From: Melitaea cinxia
Lineage: Eukaryota; Arthropoda; Insecta; Lepidoptera; Nymphalidae
Direction of reading: 5' to 3'
Length of the DNA: 64,000 nucleotides
Assembly (NCBI RefSeq): GCF_905220565.1
Contig: NC_059415.1
Coordinates: 3,640,001-3,704,000, forward strand
In this document: positions 23,350-37,100 of the stretch, one piece after another
Layout of the letters: every line of letters begins with the position of its first letter
Position numbering within the stretch: position 1 is the stretch's first letter
The notes under the pieces: generated by a model
What the model saw: the letters and a program-made list of their open reading frames with translations, nothing else
The model's database searches: none
What the model was told of the DNA's origin: nothing
Made by a program: the position numbers and the translations under genes

Positions 23350-24127
23350 ACTGGTACTATCGCAGTCCACTGCTGAATATAGGCCTCCACAAGTTCGCGG
23401 CAAAAATGGCGTGACTCTTGTGTGTTGCCCATAGTCACCACGCTGGGATAGTCGAGACGCTGCTACCCGTCTTCGGCCTGTGTATTTCAATGCCAGCAGT
23501 TGGATGGTTATCCCGCCATCGGCCGGCTGTTTAAGATTCAAGGTAGTCACTACAGCCTATCGCAGTCCTCTGCTGGACATAGACCTTTTTTTTTTTTTTT
23601 TATGTCACTAAGTCGGCAAACAAGCGTACGGGTCACCTGATGGTAAGCGATTACCGTAGCTTATAGACGCCTGCAACACCAGAAGCATCGCAAGCTCGTT
23701 GCCGACCCAATCCCCAATCCCCCCAGGAGCTCTGGTCACCTTACTCACCAACAGGAACACAATACTACTTGAAAACAGTATTATTTTGCTGTGATCTTCT
23801 GTAAGGTCGAGGTACTACCCCAGTCGGGCTGCTCCATATTTTGAGCAGGAAATTCCTGCTGTGCCCTACCTCAGTTATGACCTCCACAAGTTTGCACCAA
23901 AAGTGGCGTCAACTCATGTGTTTGGCTGGCTTTGTCGCACCGAAGACGCTGCTGCCCGTCTTCGGTCTGTGTCTTTTAAAGCCAGCAGTTGGATGGCAGA
24001 TTATCCCGTCATCGGTCAGCCTTATAAGTTCCAAGGTAGTAGTGGAACTGTGCCATCCCTTAGCCGCCTCTTACGACACCCACGAGAAGAGAGGGGGTGG
24101 CTATATTCTTTACTGTCGTAACCATAC
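23350..24127 (+). repeat. Two family 3 repeats, the second split by a family 2 insertion
   Basis: A first copy runs to about 23545. A second starts near 23560 (TCGCAGTCCTCTGCTGGACA), is interrupted at 23586-23874 by a minus-strand family 2 element, and resumes with GACCTCCACAAG. GACCT before and after the insert looks like the target duplication. Confidence 0.65.
23586..23874 (-). mobile_element. Family 2 SINE-like repeat inserted in a family 3 repeat
   Basis: Starts with a T run (the inverse A tail) and TATGTCACTAAGTCGGCAAA, and ends GCTGTGCCCTACCTCAG. Confidence 0.75.
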
Positions 24128-25165
24128 AGCGATTTTGTTTAGTTGATGTAAAATTCATTTAATCTTAAATACCTATAATCCATAATTGCTCGCAGTGTCT
24201 AGCTTTCCTTGACTGCCGATCAGACATTTATTTTATTAATCATCTGTAAGATAAGTATAATGTTCGGATGTTACAAAAAAGGAAATTAAGAACTGCCTTT
24301 TGTGCTACCGATCGGTGAGATCCTTGGTTCAATCCCGAAGACTAGATAATACAGAGGATAGTCAATAGATTCCTATGACTAAGCTTCCACCTGGCTGCTC
24401 TGCTTTTGTCCACATTTAAACACGGCTATATCTGAAATAGCTATAAATAAACAGTTAGATTTTTCAAAAAAAACAATTGTGTTCCATAATGTACTTTCAA
24501 TACATGAAAATCAAAATCAAAAACTAGTTTCTGTAATTTGACAAATTAAAATTGAATTAGTTTTAATTAATTAATTAGTAAAAGTGTAGTTAAATGTAAA
24601 GCTACTATCAATTCGGTATGTAGATTCTGTAGAGAAGAAGACTTGGCAAGAAACTCTTCGGTTACTTGTCAATAATTCTTCCCAAATAGGATTCGGGATC
24701 GAAAGTATACTTCTTTTTATTACGCAATAAGTTTTATTATGCAAGATATTACTAAATAGAAACGTGAAGTCAAACCAGTAGCATTGAATAGTAACATGCC
24801 CACGATATAGGTTCAACGAGTTTGTCAAAGCCATGTACAATAAGGACTCTTTAGACTTTTAGAGTAGCTACATGTTATTTGGGTGTTATTGATTAATTTA
24901 AAATGGTTTGACGGCTTTCAATATTGGTTTTAACTTTCACTTAAACGTCAAAAACAAGTATCAAATCCGACATTAACTGTTATGTATGATATTTTATTTC
25001 TCTATAGCAAACGATTTTTGAAAACAATGTTTGTTATTTTTTAATACAAATGGCATAATTAATTATCGGCACACATAGAAAAGAAAACGCGTCATTTGAT
25101 TATTTTCTTTAATATACATTTACCATACGATTTATAATTTTTTCCTTGAAAGAGATATTTAAAAA
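24128..25165. other. Intergenic spacer between genes B and C
   Basis: No gene recognised. The minus-strand open frame at 24571-24840 has no start context or family motif that I can identify. Confidence 0.4.
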
Positions 25166-28100
25166 ATGTTAGAAACGCGTTCTCGTCGGGAAAAGGTACC
25201 TAAAGATGGTCCAGGGCCAAGGGGCGCTCCGGAGTGTTATTACGTAAGCTTAACTTTATTTTTGGTGTGAAAATCGGTAGCGAAATATACAAGGAAGAAG
25301 GGAATCCCTAATAACTAAATTTTAAAGTAGTAGCAAGTGAGCTAGACTTATGGATTATTGGAATTTAACAACTATTCCACTTGACTATAGCCCGCGCTGT
25401 TTGTAGTGACTCTGCTTTCTGGCATATCATACCCAGACTCGGGGCGGGTATCGAACCTCCATTCCTAGAACAGAAAGCTCTATTGCGTCTTGTTCCATAC
25501 GAGCTGCCTGTGTGTATAGTACTCGTTTTACTTGTTACGTGTAGTCATGTATTGTACCACAAGATTCAGTATTTTTTTAAAATATTAACGACCTGGTCTA
25601 TTTAGAAAAGATAGGCATCACCGTTCCTCGAATTAGAGAGACAATCAGTAGAACTTTTGTACTGTAGCTTACTTCAGTCCATTTCATTATCTTTCATTAT
25701 ATACTGTGAACTGTGTTACTTAAGTTACAAAACCACATATACTAAAAAAAATATATACCAACTTTAACTGCAGATATGATATTGGTTCACTTGAGCAAGG
25801 TGTCGCAATTTTTAAATCTGTTATTGCAGACATCTCGTGTATTGAATTCAACATTTCGATACGTAAAGTTCGTTCGCAAGCTGCGAGCTGAAGAAGAAGA
25901 CCAAAGGAAAGGTGCTGAGAATAAGCTAAAGGAGTTAAAGGATAAACAGAATAGCGATTTTTTTATACGATGCGACAGACGGTAGTGCAGATATTAATTA
26001 TTATTATTTATATAATAATTTCAGATGTATTGTGTACATTTTTTTTTTGTGTGTGTGACAAAGTTATTGATTTATTTATGTCAATATATCAATATATCTG
26101 TAAAAATATGTTCGCACCATAATATAAAATTCGAAGCAAATTATTGCTTTCAGGTCACTAATCAACAACGTAGCTCGTCGTGTCGACTTATGTTTAGCTT
26201 CTTATCAAGAAGATCTCAAACAGAAAAGGAAGAGGTAACAACATTATTACCTTCCAGTAGTGTTGCCCAAATTCAGTCTTGGTCTTGCAGTCTTGGTCTT
26301 GTTCTTGCGTTTTTGCAAGACCAAGACCAAGAACAAGACCGCGTATTTTTAGCAAGACCAAGACCAAGACTGACCGTGCAAGACTTGAGCAAGAACAAGA
26401 CATAGCCTGCAAGACTCTTGCGTCTTGCAGCTAGGACTTAGCGCTATTTCACTGAGTAGTTAGGTGTAACAGTTCGGTGTATAGGTAGGTACGCTTAGGA
26501 ATTCTATGAGACGCAAAAAACTGTATCAAAGAATATGAAAAACTGGACCTATGCGCATTACGACTAATACCATAAACATAGCGAATAAAAAAATATCTAT
26601 TAAAATCAAACTGAGTGCATGCATAGTTATGTTTTAACCATCGGCACTTTGATAATGCGGCATCAAAGGTTTTGTACTTACTTCTCAAAGAAATTTGCCG
26701 CTTTTCGGAAGTACATGGTTATGATACACGCGCCGGCGGCTTCTTTTGAAATCTAAAACAATCGTTGCCGCCACGCCGAAATCATAACATTTGACACTAT
26801 TTGATTGCCGCCATAGGGCGTAGGTATACTCATGCAAAATAATTTCGAATTTTAAGAGTACCTACAGGTGTTCCAAAGAATAAATAAGTTTCAGAGTGCT
26901 TAGAATGAAAATGAATACATTATACTGATCACGCAAGTAGTATTATGATTAGGATAAAATGGTAAGGATAGGTAGTAGATGTCATATTAATTCATTCTAG
27001 TAAGTATATATTATAATATTGATTACTTATATGGTTTTAAACTAATTACTTAGGTACTATTATTGTACATTTAGTGATTATATTTCTTAAGTTTTTACAA
27101 GAAAAAATAGCAAAAAGTGTTCAAATATCACCCGTTTAATAAATATTGTAGCCACTTTTAAATATACTTGAAACGTGTAAAAAAATTCTACAAAACTTAT
27201 AAAATAATATAAAAAGCGTAGGTACTTACCTACTAATAAAATAAAAAGCCTGCGATAAGAGTTTTGTATTACTTACCAGCCCGAATATCTCTGAGAGAGA
27301 TGATGAGAGTAAGTATTTACTAGCTGTGCCCGCGACTTCGTCCACGAGGAATAGTAACTTTGGAGGTATAGTGACGTTCAGGACTTATTTATTTATTTTA
27401 AAACTTCTGTCATCAAACATACAAACGAACTCTTCAGCTTTATAATATTAGTATAGATGTACGCCAAAATATTCACTTATATGTAAAGAATAGTGATTGG
27501 CACTAATTCTTTACATATATTTTATTCACGCGTCGCGTCTGTACAAGTAGGTAATATTTAGTGTGTGTTTGTACGCCGCACGCGGCATTGTTTGATTTGC
27601 GGCGGCATCCTTTTCATAGAGCCGGCACGTGGCGAGGCGGCGCGTTAGAAAGCAAGGAAACGTACTATAAATAAAGGAATTATTTTAATTCCAGTCATTT
27701 CCAATTGAGCTGTGCTTCGAGTCTAACTTAATAATTGTTTTTACTAATTCTCGTTGTTTTCTAAAAACGTATCACGTGTACAATTTAATATGAGTGACGA
27801 AGATTCAAATTATTCTAGTCCGAGTAACGAGAGTTTGAGTCACAGATCTAAAAGACCCAAAAGCAAATTTGAGGAGTTTTTCGAAATAATTCATGCATCC
27901 CAAACTGCCTTCTGTAAATTGTGCCAACATAAAAAGATTGAAATAAAAATGAAAAACAGAAACACTTCAGGCTTAAGGAAACATCTAATATCTTTCCACA
28001 AAAAGGAATCAGAAATATTTCTTCCTGTTAAACCAAAATTAAGTGGAGATATCACAAGCTTTTTAGTAACCGCTGGAAGAAGTGGACAGGTAAGAATATT

Positions 28101-31100
28101 TTTTTAACAGTTAAAAGAATTTTAACTCTGCGTAGCTATTCATGCGATACTTTCAAAAACGCCATTAACTTACGTAAGTATTTTTGAGTTAGTGGTGTTT
28201 TCATCTAGGGGTGCGACATATTAAGTATGTAATTATCGTCTTAAATATTTTTTATAAACACCCATATTTTCATTTAATCGGCCAGTAACAACTAAGTACT
28301 TTATTTTGGTAAATTACAGTACAGTGCAACCTTAATATAACAAATATCAATTTAACGATTTTCTCGATTTAACAACAACAAACCTCCTCCTCTTATACGC
28401 TCAAACCTAGTATGTTTTAAATAATAACACAAGATTTATTGTTTTGTTTCAGTCGGAAAACAGCAGTGACAACATCACGACAGCTACAGTTGATTGGGTG
28501 GTGAAAAAATATCTTCCCTTCTCATTTTTCGATGACGAAGCTACACAAGTATATTTTCGATGTATTTGCCCTAATATGGTGTTTCCTAAAAGGTCTACAC
28601 TTAGAAGGAAAGTCAAAGAGCGATTTGAAGAGCTCCAATTGAATCTCAAGGAACGACTTCAACAATTATCATCTAAAATGTCTTTTACCATTGATGGGTG
28701 GACGTCAATTGCTGGTATGAGTTACTACGGGGTTACTATTCATTATATAGACAACGAATGGAAGTATCAATCTGTAGTTCTTGATTTTATACCATCACGC
28801 GGTCGACATACTGGGGAAGATATTGCAACGATTTTCCATGAATGTTTATTGGAATATGGCATAATTGATAAAATACAAGGTATCACGGTCGACAACGCAA
28901 CTGCAAATACCAAATTTATGTATGAACTGGGCAAACAGCTGCCGCCACACTTTGATTCAGACAATCAACATTTCCGGTGCTTTGCTCACATTTTAAACCT
29001 TGGTGTACAAGATTTATTAAAGACCTTAGCATTACACTGTGAGTCTGACACTAACGCGCAAGATCAGCAGTACGAAGACTATGCAGACGAAACTGAGGAT
29101 GAGGAAGATGAAGAATCTGCACCAAATATTGCTGACTCGCGTACATCTGTAGCAAAGTTACGCAGTATTTCCAGTAAAATAAAAAGAAGTGAGATAGTGA
29201 AGAAGAAGTTTCAGTCTGCTTGTGAAGCAGCTGGCGTGCCATCAAATCTAAATGCCATTCTTGACTGTCCAACGAGATGGAATTCCACACATGATATGAT
29301 TGGATTTGGTTTAAAAGTGAGAGCGGGCATTGACATATTGTGCAGTTCTGTCACCGAATTAAATGATTTTCAAATCACAGCTAATGAATGGCAGGTACTC
29401 GAAAAATTACATAAATTTCTAATAAACTTTAAACTTTTAAGTACAAAACTTGGTGGAGACAAATATGTTACATTACCGCTAGTCATTGTATCATTCAATC
29501 TCTTGCTAGATAAAATTGAATCCATGGTAAAACAGTTAGATGAGAAACCTAATCGATCTGAAGTGGATGAAAGGCTCATTCTAGCTTTCCAAGCAGCTCG
29601 AGACAAAATGCTTAAACATTACAAGAAGAGCAACTGGATTTATTGTACTTCTTTAATTTTAGACCCAAGGCATAAGGCTCAGACTTTTGACCTGACAATG
29701 TGGGGGAAGCAACTTAAAACAGAAAGTCTGCGCAAGTTCAATGAACTTTATGAAGAATATAAAAGTCTACACTCACTGAACAAATCTCTGAAATTACCAG
29801 AAAAAGAAAATAAAGTATGTGATGAAGATGAAGACGTAATAGACTTTGATAAACTCTATGAATGTCCCTCGACGTCATCTGGATCTTGTCTTCAAGGCTT
29901 AGTGATAGACGAGTTGGAGGAGTACCTGAGAAAACCAAGAACTGCCAGCTCGGAAGACATTTTGGATTGGTGGAGGACGCATGAGACAGAGTATCCGATT
30001 TTATCGAAAATGGCCCGTGATTTTCTCTCAATACCTGCAACTTCAGTACCTGCTGAGAGGTTATTTTCTAAAGCATCATTAGTAATTAGAAAACATAGAA
30101 ATAGGTTAAGTGATGAGTCAGCCAGATGGTTAATTTGTATTAATTCTTGGTCAAAAAAATTAATATAAAGTATCATAACCTAATGATAAAGCTGTTGATT
30201 TGTGTTGTATTTTATTTTTTATTCAAATAAATGATAAATCGTAAAACTCTTTTATTAAATTTCTTATAAGTTGAGGGTTCAATCTCTTTCTAGACAGATA
30301 AGTATTGTTCTTTAAAATACAGTCAAGTTATTGTAATTAATTTGTTTTTTACATGTTTTAGCAAATGTAAGCTTATAAATCATAAATGTTTATTAAGAAA
30401 CAGTTACTTCCATGGAAAACGACATATAGGTCAGTTGATTTTTCGAATTTCTTATCAAATCTTCAGTTATTTATTAATCTGCTTGATCTTTACTATGGCT
30501 ATGTTAATTCAAGCTCACAATGTTCCAATTCTAATACGTTTTTCTAAGATTTAAAGTAAACTTTAATAAATAGTAATAGACTAATAGGTAATTGCAAGAC
30601 TTGCAAGACTCTTGCTGCAAGACCAAGACCAAGACCAAGACTGGGAGCGCAAGACCAAGACCAAGACCAAGACCAGGTGTATTGGCGCAAGACCAAGACC
30701 AAGACTGGCTAAGTCTCGTCTTGTTCTTGCATTTGGGCAACACTACCTTCCAGTCAATCCTTTGTTATTACTTATGACTTGTTTTACATACATGAGGCTG
30801 ATTAATAAAATTGTTCCATTATTAGTAATATGTACGGATATTAGGGTGTTCGGTATCGTAGCAAGTGCTTATAAATATAGGTAATTAAATAAAGACCTAT
30901 CGATGTGTTTACATAAAATATTCTGCAAATAAATTTTAGTTTTTTGAGGAAAACTATTGCCGTCATTGAATATTGTTCCTACCGAGAACAACTCTTGAGA
31001 AGTTTAACAGTTTATAGATAAGCACGTAACAAATAGTCTTTTATTACTTACTAGAATCGCATTTGTTATTTTTCTAAATAAGTATTTATTGAGTTTAACT

Positions 31101-34100
31101 TCCAGATCATTTTAAAATAATTAGTACTTTTTTGTCTAGATATTTTATATTGAAAGGTTCTAATTTTGATATAGACTGATAGATCTTTACGCTCGTGAAG
31201 AAGAAGATAACATTCGTAAGTTTGTAATCCAAGCTCAAGCCGGCGCTGAAGCAATATGGCAAGAAAAGATGAACAGACTACAATACCTTCTGGAGAAGCG
31301 GAAGAAAGAACAGGAAGAAAAATATAAGGACACACCGCTGTAAGCGAGATTTTTAATTTTTAGCTATTAATATCTAATCAGAAAAGGGGCTACAGAAGTA
31401 AAATTAAACCCTATGCCGCTATTCAAGTCTCACAAATAAGTGCGGGGCGCACTGACAATTATAAAACAGCAAAATAGTTAAACTAGTTCACATGTACTCG
31501 TATATGTTGTACTAATTGGTGTAATTATGATATTTCAAACATGGTTTTGATTCAAAAAGTGTGAAGTAAATCTGTCAAGTTTGAGCTCCTTTGGTTAGGT
31601 TTAATATACCAATACCTTTTAAGCCCCATATCTTGAGCAACTCAGATATTAATAATCAAAGTTTACTAACAACAAGTAACTACTATGCATAAATTACGTC
31701 ATACGTCAAGGGATGGGGAGGGGTGAGAGTCGACGAAATGTGACATTGTGTGACAAGAGGCGGGGACGGACCCAAAATATAATTTATCTTTTTTTTATGT
31801 CACTAGGTCGGCATACAAGCGTACGGCTCACCTGATGGTAAGCGATTACCGTAGCTTATAGACACCTGCAACACCAGAAGCATCGCAAGCACGTTGCCGA
31901 CCCAATCCCCAATCCCCCAGGACCTCTGGTCACCTTACTCACCAACAGGAACACAATACTGCTTGAAAACAGTATTATTTTGCTGTGATCTTCTGTAAGG
32001 TCGGGGTACTACCCCAATCGGGCTTCTCCATATTTTGAGCAGGAAATTCCTGCTGTGCCCTACCTCAGTTCTATCTATTTGAAATATTAAAGCATGATAT
32101 CCGAACCAGATCCTATTAGTGATTAAGCTAAAAAATTAAAGTTGAAATCCATTTGTATTGTTTTAATAAACTTTCACACCTATGTTTGATTGATGTTGAT
32201 TTTATTCAAAATAATTTAAATTGAAATAAAAATAATATCAAAACTGTAAAATATGTGACGTATCACTAGGTAAGGGGGAGTTCATAAATTTAACCAGCTG
32301 AGACAAGGAGGGATAGGGGTAAAAAATCGTGAAATTCATGTGACGTCATTTATGGATGGCCCCTTAATATACCTAAATTAACCAATTAAACTAGGTCGAA
32401 ATGCGTACACGTTCTACCCTGTATATACAAATTACGAGCAAAAGAAGCGCAAGAAATACAACTGTACCAAATTAAAGAAAAACAAGCTCGCAAGATGGCA
32501 GAAATCGAGTTCGACAAAATGTGGCATGAGGTTGCCATGAAAGAGTCTGAAGCTCTGGTAATTCTTTCTTTTAATAGTAATTGAAGAATTTACTGCCAAA
32601 TTTCTTCGAAATATCAAATAGCTAACAATTTTTTTTCCTATAACTTACCACTATGGTCACTTTGAGATTCCCCATATTTCCTTGACATCGTAGAATATTT
32701 TGTTTACTCTCACTAGGAGACTAATATATGCTTTCTGTTTTTTTCTTTACAAATTTTTAAAATAAGCATTCAGTCGCCTGTTTCTAAAATTAGCAACAGA
32801 GTGTACCTTGGTAACATCCACAATGCTTAATATAATATTGGCCAGATTGTAATATTGTCAATAAATCAATTAATATTTGATGTTCGAAACATAACTTACA
32901 CCTAACAAATAATACGAGTTTTTTACACACAGGCAGCTCGCATGGAACAAGACGCAATAGAGAGACTGCGTAGAGACCTAGAGTGTAAGCAATATTCGGA
33001 CTATCAGCTGGAACAGAAGCGGATACAGAGACAGAAAGAGAAGGAGATGTTGAAAGAAGAGGCGAGACGATTCAAGGCGTTATGGGATGAGGATATTAGG
33101 AAGGAAGAAGAGGGTATTTTCTAATCAATTTCTTAAAGTATAATTGCGAGATTACTCTATAGACCTGTTTTACTATGAAACACGATATTAGCATATCATG
33201 TTTCATAGTAAAAAATATTATTTATTTTACATTGGTATCTAACATTCGACAGATTATAAATAGTATTTAAATTTGTATATCACACTATTTTCAATAATAA
33301 AAGACATATTCTAATAAATAATAAATTTGAAAAAACAATTACTTGATCAATTTTTTAATCAGTATGTCTTAACAATGCTTCCGTATTTCCATTACTCATC
33401 TCATAAAATCTTTATATCACTAAAATAAATATGTCCTATAGTTAAAGATTTCTTTCTTACGCAACATAGTGTCTTTTAATAACATAAATTAGATACTTAA
33501 TCATATAATCATAATTACAGCTGAAAGGCAAAGAGCAGAAAATCGAAAGGAAACAGCGCGTGAACGTAAGCGTATGATAGAAGAGAGACAAGAAACTCTC
33601 GCCAAGCAAAAAGCAGAGGCCAAGCTGATTGCCGACACATGGGACTCGCTTACTGGACAGGGCTTAGCCGATGAACAGGCCAAGATTGAGCTTAGAAGAC
33701 GAAAGGAGGTAAAGTCGACTAATCAAATTCTTTTGATAAAAATGTGAAATTATTTTTGTGTATCGCACAAAAATAGATACAAGGGAAAATGTTACAAACA
33801 CCAACGTGTCGTTCGAATGTATATAAAATCCTCCTGAGTCCAAATGTATTGTAATCTTAGACTTCACCTCTTACACTTTGATCATCATATATAAATTTTA
33901 AATTTTTTAAACTATTTTATCAAGGTGTTATGTCTGTATCTAGTTATCTTACAATTGTCTAAATTAATTAAACTACTTTTATATAAGTACATAAAATAAT
34001 TAAATAAGTCATTAACTATATCACATGCAACGAATACGTTACACTAACTAAAATTGCGCTTCAGAGAGAATTAGATGAATGTAACAGAAAAATGATAGAA

Positions 34101-37100
34101 CTGAAAAAACAATACGAAGAATTTGAGAAATCGGTTGAGGCGCCGCTAGCTGAAGAGGCGAAGAAGAGACAAGAGTACTTGGACCAGAAACGATGTGAAT
34201 ATCTCGCTTGGTCGCAAAAAACCAACAAAGTAAGTATATATAAACTTATGCAAATGAGCTAAATGCGAAATAGATATAAATTAAATATCTGGCTATAATT
34301 AATAACTGGCTGAAAACCTAAAAACACAAACATTAGGGCGACTTAGGAATTAAGAGTGTACCCTACCTCAAATTGCTTATTTTCCACTCGGCAGGATGTC
34401 CATATCTTTTAAACTACTAAATATTTAAGTTTGAAATTTATGTATGGTAAAGTTCAGGACATAAACTATCTTTCATATGTTTCGAAAACACGATTCCATA
34501 AAATTTTCTCGATAGAAAAAAATCGCAAAGTTACCTCTATTTTTGTATTAAAACCTTAATATCTCAGTAAATATAGAAGTTATGGACTTGAGATTAAGCA
34601 TGGTAATTGAAATAAGTATGACGAACATTTTATATGTTGCGTTTTTTAAAAAATAACTATTGATAATGTTTGTGGGGAGAAAATACATATAATTCGCGTG
34701 ATGAACAACCAAGCGCTCTCAATTCTCATGTGTATTTAGTACGGGTGAAATCTGAATTCGAGCTGAGGTAGGGTAGCCCCTTAACAGAAGAGCGTGTTTG
34801 TATTACACAAAACATATAACATATTTTTAACGTATACTCGTATAGGTACAAAACATTCTTGTGTATGCTTACTTCAAAAAAGAATTAGAGCCTAATCCAT
34901 AGCTCCACAGCGGATTGTTGGTTAGTTTTTTTTTCAGAACGCTCACCTGCGCCACGAAACAAGTATTTTAGCACGCTAAAATGACTAAACTTTTTGAAAA
35001 ATGGCACAGATAAAAATTGGTTATTCTAGGATATTTATTTATTTATACTTTATTGTATACCACAACTACATTTTAAACAATAAACACATTTAAAAAAATA
35101 TTATTTATCCCATGAAAATGAAATCGGGCTGATAAAATTACGATGAAAATTATGACGAAAAGGCTGATATGTACGATTTTATTTTTGTGTTTACCCACAC
35201 ATTAGGGATTCTAAACATTTTTTGAATATCATATTCATATTCACATTCATATTTTGATATGATATTCAAAAAAAAAAGAAAAGGCTGATTTTATATAAGT
35301 ATAATTCAAAACCGAATACGATGAATTAACATAATTATATATTGGTTTTCGTATTGTTATGACGTCTATATCTCATTACAATCACGACATGAACCCGGAA
35401 CGGTGGCAGGAAATAAAACAATGAATGATAGCGACGAGAGAAGGTTGCCAATTAGACAATGTGGAGCATTTTTCCTTTTCGTTGTTCACGATTACTATGG
35501 AGTCATCGAGTTGTAGCGAGGATAGTTCTAGTAATTTCTTAGTAATTAAATAGTATTTTGAGGTATTGTTGCTATATTTAAATTCAAAGTACATTAATTA
35601 TGTAAATTTTAAATTAAAATTACAAATGATGAATCCATTAGGAAAATTACTGTATAAAGTAGATCTCTTGACTATCGAGACTCTTGCATCATACATTCCT
35701 ATAGAAAAAATTTCATTAACATCACGTAAATATGCATACATACGGACCAAATACTCATAGATATATTATTAGCCTTTTTTGGTATCGCAGGGGAACCCAT
35801 TTACGGGTGATATCCAGGACGCCCGGGTAGGCAGTCCTAGACCGTATGTAAGCTTTAGCATTTGGGTCGCAATACCGACCAAACCCCTGCGGGAGCCTTC
35901 AGCCGCTTTAATTGGAGGGTTCCGGATTTGCAGACGACAGGATGCCTCTAGCGACAGGCTGGCCTCGGCGAAAAGGCCAGACTTCTCCATGGGGACTGTC
36001 CGGCTCACTTCTGAACAATCCTGATGACACTGTGTCTAGCAGGACCAAGTTTCCATCCCGGCCCGACACGGGCACAGGGGCGTTACTGGAGGCGCATTAA
36101 GTAGCGCCTCCTATGCACCCCCATTCGTCGCCTGCGGAGAGAGGCCTCGTTGACGGCCTCCTCTCTCACCTACTTGTCATTCTCTTTCTGGGACATTACA
36201 GTCTTGCAGAAGAAGACCATCGCCTTTCAGGACTCGTCGTCCGAGGACTCTCGTCCGATCGCGACGCAGCGCCACCCATCTCGGACACACATCGAGGGTG
36301 TGCTGGGCCGAGTCCATCACCGCGCCACAATCGTGACATACAGTCGTTGGCTCCCTTTGGGCCGTCCGACACAAGTATTCACCAAAGCAGCCGTGCCCGG
36401 TTAGAATCTGCGTCAGACGGAAGGTGAGAGGCTTGCGCTTACGGCGCATCCACCGCTCAAGGACTGGGCGCAAGGCAGCCGTTACGCGTGCGCCATACGT
36501 CCTCCCCCACCTCCGCATTAGTGCTTCTAGATACATCATTAGCCTCTCAAGCTCGGTATGAGAATTTGGTCTACATGTGTCCATGTTTTTTTTTTGAGAT
36601 TTTTCCCATATGGATGTTTTTGATGTTCTGGTATTGCAGACGTCCATCCGTAGGCTGTAGCCTAGTCCGCCCGATGGTAGACTGTTACAACAGGACTGTG
36701 TGATAGGTTGTTACCCTAGTGGTATATTTTTTTTACTACATATCAGGTTAAAACAAGCCAAGGAATAGCTGTCCATTCGATGTTAAGTAATTGAGATACC
36801 TCCCGATAAACATTTTCACTTAATGCGTTCATAGGCTATAGTTAAAGGATAGTAGGGATAGATGAAAAATGAGTTTTTTTATATATATAACTATATCGGC
36901 AAACAAGCGTACGGCTCACTTGATGCTGATGGTAAGCGATTACCGTAGCTTATAAAGAAATAAATAAATATCTTATAAAATACACACACGGTCGTCTGTT
37001 CCTATGGTAATCAACTTAATGCTTGTGTTACAGGTAACAGCCGACTGTTATAACTGTTTTTTTTTTTATATATATAAATATACAAAGAAATAATACATAT

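Larger units (their letters stand above)
26258..30745 (+). mobile_element. Complete hAT transposon, 4,488 bp
   Basis: The ends are TAGTGTTGCCCAAA and its inverse TTTGGGCAACACTA. Both are flanked by the same 8-bp sequence CCTTCCAG (26250-26257 and 30746-30753), the duplication length expected for hAT. Arrays of CAAGACC-like motifs lie just inside both ends. An intact two-exon transposase gene is at 27790-30168. A 138-bp Helitron-like piece is nested at 27320. The insertion is 23 bp downstream of the exon 3 donor of gene C. The intact ends, exact duplication and open frame suggest a recent insertion. Confidence 0.93.

Noticed and set aside
30597..30736. CRISPR-like or minisatellite array of CAAGACC
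   Set aside because: No unique spacers. The array lies exactly inside the hAT end and mirrors the other end.
36113..36427. Plus-strand frames over the GC-rich block
   Set aside because: Antisense of the minus-strand LINE fragment, whose C-x2-C...H...C knuckle is on the other strand.
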